A stretch of 43,021 bases of DNA from Actinomycetota bacterium (GTDB lineage Bacteria; Actinomycetota; UBA4738; HRBIN12): positions 1 through 43,021 of the forward strand of contig DASSCU010000048.1 of the NCBI GenBank assembly GCA_035697485.1. Direction: 5' to 3'. The notes beneath the pieces were generated by a model that searched no databases, was not told the origin of the DNA, and worked only from the letters and a program-made list of their open reading frames with translations. The position numbers were made by a program, and so were the translations under genes. Numbering within the stretch: the stretch's first letter is position 1; each line of letters starts with the position of its first letter. Of this stretch, positions 40,261 to 43,021 are shown one piece after another.

Positions 40261-40509
40261 CTACGGGGCGGGCTCGGCTCCGCCGGGATCGGGCTCGCCC
40301 GGCCGACCACCGACGATCGCGTCGAGATCGGCGAGACGAACCTTCGCTTGCTGGACTAGCGCGTCGTTGCCGATCGCCTCGGCCTCGCGCAGGGCCTCGG
40401 ACAACAGCTCGCCCGCCTGCTTCGCTCGCACGTCGCCCTTGCCCGCCGTGGCGTACTTGAGCTTCTCGTCGGCCTTCACGATCAACTCGAAGATCTCGCT
40501 CGGTTCCAT
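40261..40509 (-). CDS. Small helical protein of unknown function
   Basis: The 82-residue protein starts MEPSEIFELIVKADEKLKYA, continues with two amphipathic helices (VRAKQAGELLSEALREAEAIG, split here by no break, and DALVQQAKVRLADLDAIVG) and ends in a Pro/Gly-rich tail. The helix-turn-helix layout resembles a single tetratricopeptide-type pair. GGAGGG stands about 11 nt before the ATG, which supports it as a real gene. No membrane segment or metal motif is visible and I recognise no family. It is convergent with the anti-sigma gene, 56 bp away. Confidence 0.7.
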   Translation of the reverse strand: MEPSEIFELIVKADEKLKYATAGKGDVRAKQAGELLSEALREAEAIGNDALVQQAKVRLADLDAIVGGRPGEPDPGGAEPAP

Positions 40510-40633
40510 CGCGATGCCCCCTCCGTCACTCGTGCATGGGAACGTCGGCCACGGTATCCGAAGTCCTCGTCCCGGGCATGTCACACGGGCGGGTCGCCGC
40601 GGCATGGAGCGGTGAACGTCCGGCGAACGGTGC

Positions 40634-40645
40634 GGGAACGTTCCC
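40634..40645. promoter_or_regulatory. 12-bp perfect palindrome between two divergent small genes
   Basis: GGGAACGTTCCC lies in the 221-bp region between starts at 40509 and 40731. It contains GGAAC on both strands, which resembles the -35 element of many ECF sigma promoters, but no matching -10 element is found at the right distance. An operator role is possible. Confidence 0.3.
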
Positions 40646-40730
40646 CGCGCCCGTTCCCTCGCCCGCGCCGTCGTCGGACACTGAGGAGCCACCGTCGTCC
40701 GAGGCGATCTGAGCACGGAGGTGACATCCG

Positions 40731-40970
40731 ATGGACACCGAACTCGAACGTGTGCACGACGAGGAGGAGGCCGACGCCCGCCGTGCGATCGTCCGCCTCC
40801 TGAACCGCGAGCCGTACGACGTGTGGACGAGGGACACCCTCGCGCGATCGCTCGGCGTGCCGGCGAGCCTCACCGAGCGCATCCTGAACCAGCTCGCGAA
40901 GTCCGGCATGGTGCAGCGCCTCGACGGCAGCGACGAGATCGAGTACACGGTCGCCACCGACGCGTACTAG
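40731..40970 (+). CDS. Small winged-helix-like protein
   Basis: The 79-residue protein starts MDTELERVHDEEEADARRAI and has a helix-turn-helix-like core: VRLLNREPYDVWTRDTLA, SLGVPASLTERILNQLAKSGMV, then QRLDGSDEIEYTVA, which fits a wing. It could bind DNA, though the acidic N-terminus is unusual for that and protein binding is an alternative. GGAGGTGA (40717-40724) 6 nt before the ATG is one of the best ribosome-binding sites in the window. The stop shares CTAG with the stop of the convergent gene. Confidence 0.75.
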   Translation: MDTELERVHDEEEADARRAIVRLLNREPYDVWTRDTLARSLGVPASLTERILNQLAKSGMVQRLDGSDEIEYTVATDAY

Positions 40971-41902
40971 TCCGTCACAGACTCGCTGGACACGAGCCGA
41001 GCCAGCGCCCTCGCCTCCTCCACGATCGCGGACCGATCCTGCAGGTGCCCGAGCCAGGCGGCCGGCAGCGCCCCGGTGCCGTGCATCGCGCCGAGCAACG
41101 CTCCCGCGACCGCGGCGTTCGTGTCGGTGTCACCGCCGAGGGCAACGACGTCGAGCAGTCCCCGGTCGAACGGGCGGCTCTCCCCCGCGACCCTCATCGC
41201 GACCCCGGCCGTGAAGAACACGAACCCCTGGTCGGGGCCATCGATCGGGCGTTCGATCCCCGCCGCTCCCACCAGGTACTCCAGCTCCTCGGCCCCCTCG
41301 CGACCGCCGATCGCAGCCAGCGCCTCCCGCACCGCGCTTTCGGCCGGTTCGCCCCGCACGAGCGCCGCGACGACCAGCGTCACCGCGAGGCACGCCGTGC
41401 GGCACCGGTCGTCCGCGTGCGTGAGCCCGCTCAGCGCCGGTGCGGCCGCGAACAGATCCCCGGGGCGAGCGGCGTAGGCGAGGCCGAGCGGCGCGCAGTA
41501 CATCACGCTGCCGTTCCCGGCGCTCACCTCCGGACCACGCCGGGCAACGTAGTCGTTGGCCGGATCCGGTTCCCCGTCGCGCCATCCGCTCAGCACCCGA
41601 CGGGTGAGGGTGCCGACGTCGGGAGGCGATGTGGCGAACCACTCCAAGTGGCGCCGTAGCACGTCGGCGGCGTCGAGCTCGCCCTCCGCGGCCGTGAGGC
41701 TCGTCCAAAGGTTCCGCGCCATCGCCGTGTCGTCGGTCGTGGAGCCCGGCGGCAACCCCATCCACGGCAGCTCGAACGCCGGCACGAGGTCCGGCACGTC
41801 GCGGGCCCGCCGGAACTCGAACGGCGCCCCGAGGGCGTCACCGAGCGCGAGGCCCAGGATGCTCCCTACGATCCGGTCCTGCGCGGCGTCCACGCGGGGC
41901 AT
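40967..41902 (-). CDS. ADP-ribosylglycohydrolase (DraG-like)
   Basis: The 311-residue protein has the fold-defining motifs VGSILGLALGDALGAPFE, GSTTDDTAMA (metal-binding Thr-Asp-Asp), a helix with GNGSVMYCAPLGL, and the C-terminal metal site ALGGDTDTNAAVAGAL. DraG-like enzymes remove ADP-ribose from proteins or small molecules. No transferase (DraT) or PII gene lies nearby, so nitrogenase regulation is unlikely and the substrate is open. ATG at 41902 begins at the family N-terminus; the GTG at 41935 is an alternative. It is convergent with the winged-helix gene and divergent from rpsD. Confidence 0.92.
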   Translation of the reverse strand: MPRVDAAQDRIVGSILGLALGDALGAPFEFRRARDVPDLVPAFELPWMGLPPGSTTDDTAMARNLWTSLTAAEGELDAADVLRRHLEWFATSPPDVGTLTRRVLSGWRDGEPDPANDYVARRGPEVSAGNGSVMYCAPLGLAYAARPGDLFAAAPALSGLTHADDRCRTACLAVTLVVAALVRGEPAESAVREALAAIGGREGAEELEYLVGAAGIERPIDGPDQGFVFFTAGVAMRVAGESRPFDRGLLDVVALGGDTDTNAAVAGALLGAMHGTGALPAAWLGHLQDRSAIVEEARALARLVSSESVTD

Positions 41903-41919
41903 CTTCGCAGGTCGACTGG

Positions 41920-41925
41920 TATCGT
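41920..41925 (+). promoter_or_regulatory. Extended -10 promoter of rpsD
   Basis: TATCGT is preceded by TGG, giving an extended -10 (TGGTATCGT). Transcription from near 41932 would give a 130-nt leader before rpsD, in which GTCGC/GCGAC (41966-41970, 41976-41980) and CCAGCC/GGCTGG (42001-42006, 42038-42043) could pair. S4 often represses its own message through its leader; whether it does here is an inference. Confidence 0.4.
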
Positions 41926-42061
41926 CGGTGCACACCGGAAGGGCACGAGTTCTCGCAGCGCGCCTGTCGCAGTCGGCGACGCTCCACGGTCAGGGGTAAC
42001 CCAGCCCACGCGCCCTGGCCAGCGGGAACACCCAACAGGCTGGAGGAACACGGGAGACCCA

Positions 42062-42664
42062 ATGGACAAGATCGGACCCAAGCACCGCATGTGTCGTCGC
42101 GTGGGCGAGCCGCTCTGCGGCCGCCCCAACTGCCCGTCGAACAAGCGCCCCTACCCGCCCGGCCAGCACGGCCGCGGCCGCAAGCGCATCTCCGAGTACC
42201 AGACGCGCCTGCTCGAGAAGCAGAAGCTCCGCCACATCTACGGCGTGAACGAGAAGCAGATGCGTGGCTACTTCGAGAAGGCGACCCGCCACAGGGGCGT
42301 CACGGGCGAGGAGATGCTCCGCCAGCTGGAGTGCCGCCTCGACACCGTCTGCCTGCGCCTCGGCTTCGCCCTGACGACGAGCCAGGCCCGCCAGCTCGTC
42401 TCGCACGGCCACGTGAGCCTCGACGGCCGCCGGATCGACATCCCGAGCGCCCAGGTCAAGCCCGGCCAGATGATCACGCTGTCGAACAAGGCGAAGAACT
42501 TCGTGTTCGTCCGCGAGGCGCTCGAGATCACACCCGAGCCACCCTCGTACCTCTACCGGAACAAGGACGAGGCGTCCGGCACGCTCAGCCGCTGGCCCGA
42601 GCGCGACGAGATCCCGCTGCCGGTCCCGGTCGAAGAGCGCCTGATCGTCGAGTTCTACGCTTAA
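42062..42664 (+). CDS. rpsD: 30S ribosomal protein S4
   Basis: The 200-residue protein binds 16S rRNA early in 30S assembly. It has the N-terminal zinc-binding segment, RPYPPGQHG, LLEKQKLRHIYG, the S4 RNA-binding domain (LECRLDTVCLRLGF, ARQLVSHGHVSLDGRRI) and the C-terminus IVEFYA. The metal site has His8 and Cys11, then Cys19 and Cys24, so His replaces the first Cys of the four-cysteine form. GGGAGA stands 4 nt before the ATG. The gene is alone, not next to rpsK, rpsM or rpoA, as also seen in some actinobacteria where rpsD is separate. Confidence 0.97.
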   Translation: MDKIGPKHRMCRRVGEPLCGRPNCPSNKRPYPPGQHGRGRKRISEYQTRLLEKQKLRHIYGVNEKQMRGYFEKATRHRGVTGEEMLRQLECRLDTVCLRLGFALTTSQARQLVSHGHVSLDGRRIDIPSAQVKPGQMITLSNKAKNFVFVREALEITPEPPSYLYRNKDEASGTLSRWPERDEIPLPVPVEERLIVEFYA

Positions 42665-42669
42665 GCGGG

Positions 42670-43021
42670 CTAAGCGGTCGGCGTCATCGTCGCCCGCACC
42701 AGCTCGACCACCTCGGCCTCGCGGCGCTTGAGCGACACCCGCGCGTCGTCCTGACCGACGAATGACGCCAGCACGCTCGCCTCGGTCAGTGAGCCGATGA
42801 CGGCCGTGTACAACGTGAACAGCAGCATCGCCGGATCCTGCCGGCGGATCTGTCCGGCCGCCATCCCCGCCTCGAGGAACCCGATCGCCCGCAGGCGCAG
42901 CGGCTCCAGCGAGCCGCCGAACCGGTCGAACGCGTTCGGTCCGAGGCGACCGGCCTCGCGGATGAACATCGGGAACTCCGGCCACTCGGCCGCCAGCTCG
43001 TACACCGCGTGGATCACGGCC
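42670..43021 (-). CDS. TetR-like regulator, C-terminal part (cut by window edge)
   Basis: The frame is open from the right edge to the stop at 42670-42672, giving 117 codons. The visible part is all helical, with WPEFPMFIREAGRLG, LRLRAIGFLEAGMAAGQIRRQDP and LLFTLYTAVIGSLTEA, as in the ligand-binding domain of TetR-family regulators. The DNA-binding domain would lie to the right, outside the window, so the family is inferred. Its stop lies 5 nt from the convergent rpsD stop. No ligand can be proposed. Confidence 0.7.
   Translation of the reverse strand, partial: AVIHAVYELAAEWPEFPMFIREAGRLGPNAFDRFGGSLEPLRLRAIGFLEAGMAAGQIRRQDPAMLLFTLYTAVIGSLTEASVLASFVGQDDARVSLKRREAEVVELVRATMTPTA

Noticed and set aside
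40539-40566. GGAAC at 40539 with AAGTCC 17 bp later as an ECF sigma promoter
   Set aside because: The -10 part is a poor match and the nearest plus-strand start is 165 nt or more away.
1-43021. CRISPR array, integrase, transposase or prophage
   Set aside because: No regularly spaced repeat array and no mobile-element protein is present in any frame I examined.

Overview
The window is a chromosomal segment of a high-GC actinobacterium. The evidence is a WhiB protein, an AdnAB-type helicase-nuclease pair, many GTG starts, and repeated TANNNT -10 boxes placed 6-8 nt in front of start codons (leaderless genes). The lineage below phylum cannot be told from the sequence. I see no phage, transposase, CRISPR array or rRNA. 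The only RNA gene is a tRNA-Pro(CGG).

Region by region. 1-2.6 kb: two paralogous membrane histidine kinases, the left one cut by the window edge, flank a tiny transcription unit for a 27-residue membrane or secreted peptide; base composition is lower in GC here than further right. 2.7-5.6 kb: an OmpR-type regulator, its HAMP histidine kinase and a DsbA-fold protein form an operon. 5.6-8.9 kb: an acidic Ser/Gly-rich anchored protein, a PGPGW membrane protein, a DUF72 protein and, convergent, a photolyase. 8.9-16.3 kb: a site-2-protease-like metalloprotease with a CBS region, then adnA-adnB. 16.3-20.6 kb: a small unknown protein, two cyclic-nucleotide-binding-fold proteins, a metallo-beta-lactamase-fold hydrolase, a NUDIX hydrolase and a MidA-type methyltransferase. 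20.5-25.4 kb: a three-gene sugar ABC importer without an ATPase, divergent from a secreted Asp-box beta-propeller whose last 41 codons recur downstream as a decayed copy. 25.4-28.4 kb: a PH-like membrane protein, an acyl-CoA-dehydrogenase-fold protein and an isolated nuoD. 28.5-31.8 kb: selA-selB.

31.8-43.0 kb: RidA, WhiB, an NfeD-type protein, a class A penicillin-binding protein with two PASTA repeats, a YqeY protein, a metallophosphoesterase that runs into tRNA-Pro, a secreted NlpC/P60 hydrolase, an ECF sigma/anti-sigma pair, two small unknown proteins, an ADP-ribosylglycohydrolase, rpsD and the C-terminal part of a TetR-like regulator.

Working links: AdnAB is for double-strand-break end resection and photolyase for direct UV repair. 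The PBP and NlpC/P60 protein act on the cell wall. SelA-SelB decode UGA as selenocysteine, yet neither tRNA-Sec nor a selenoprotein is visible here. The least explained unit is the kinase/peptide/kinase locus at the left edge, offered as a candidate peptide-sensing system. Other points of note are a tRNA promoter and 5' half embedded in a protein gene, an alternative-pairing leader before the NlpC/P60 gene, a possible ACG start for a kinase, and the decayed propeller tail.
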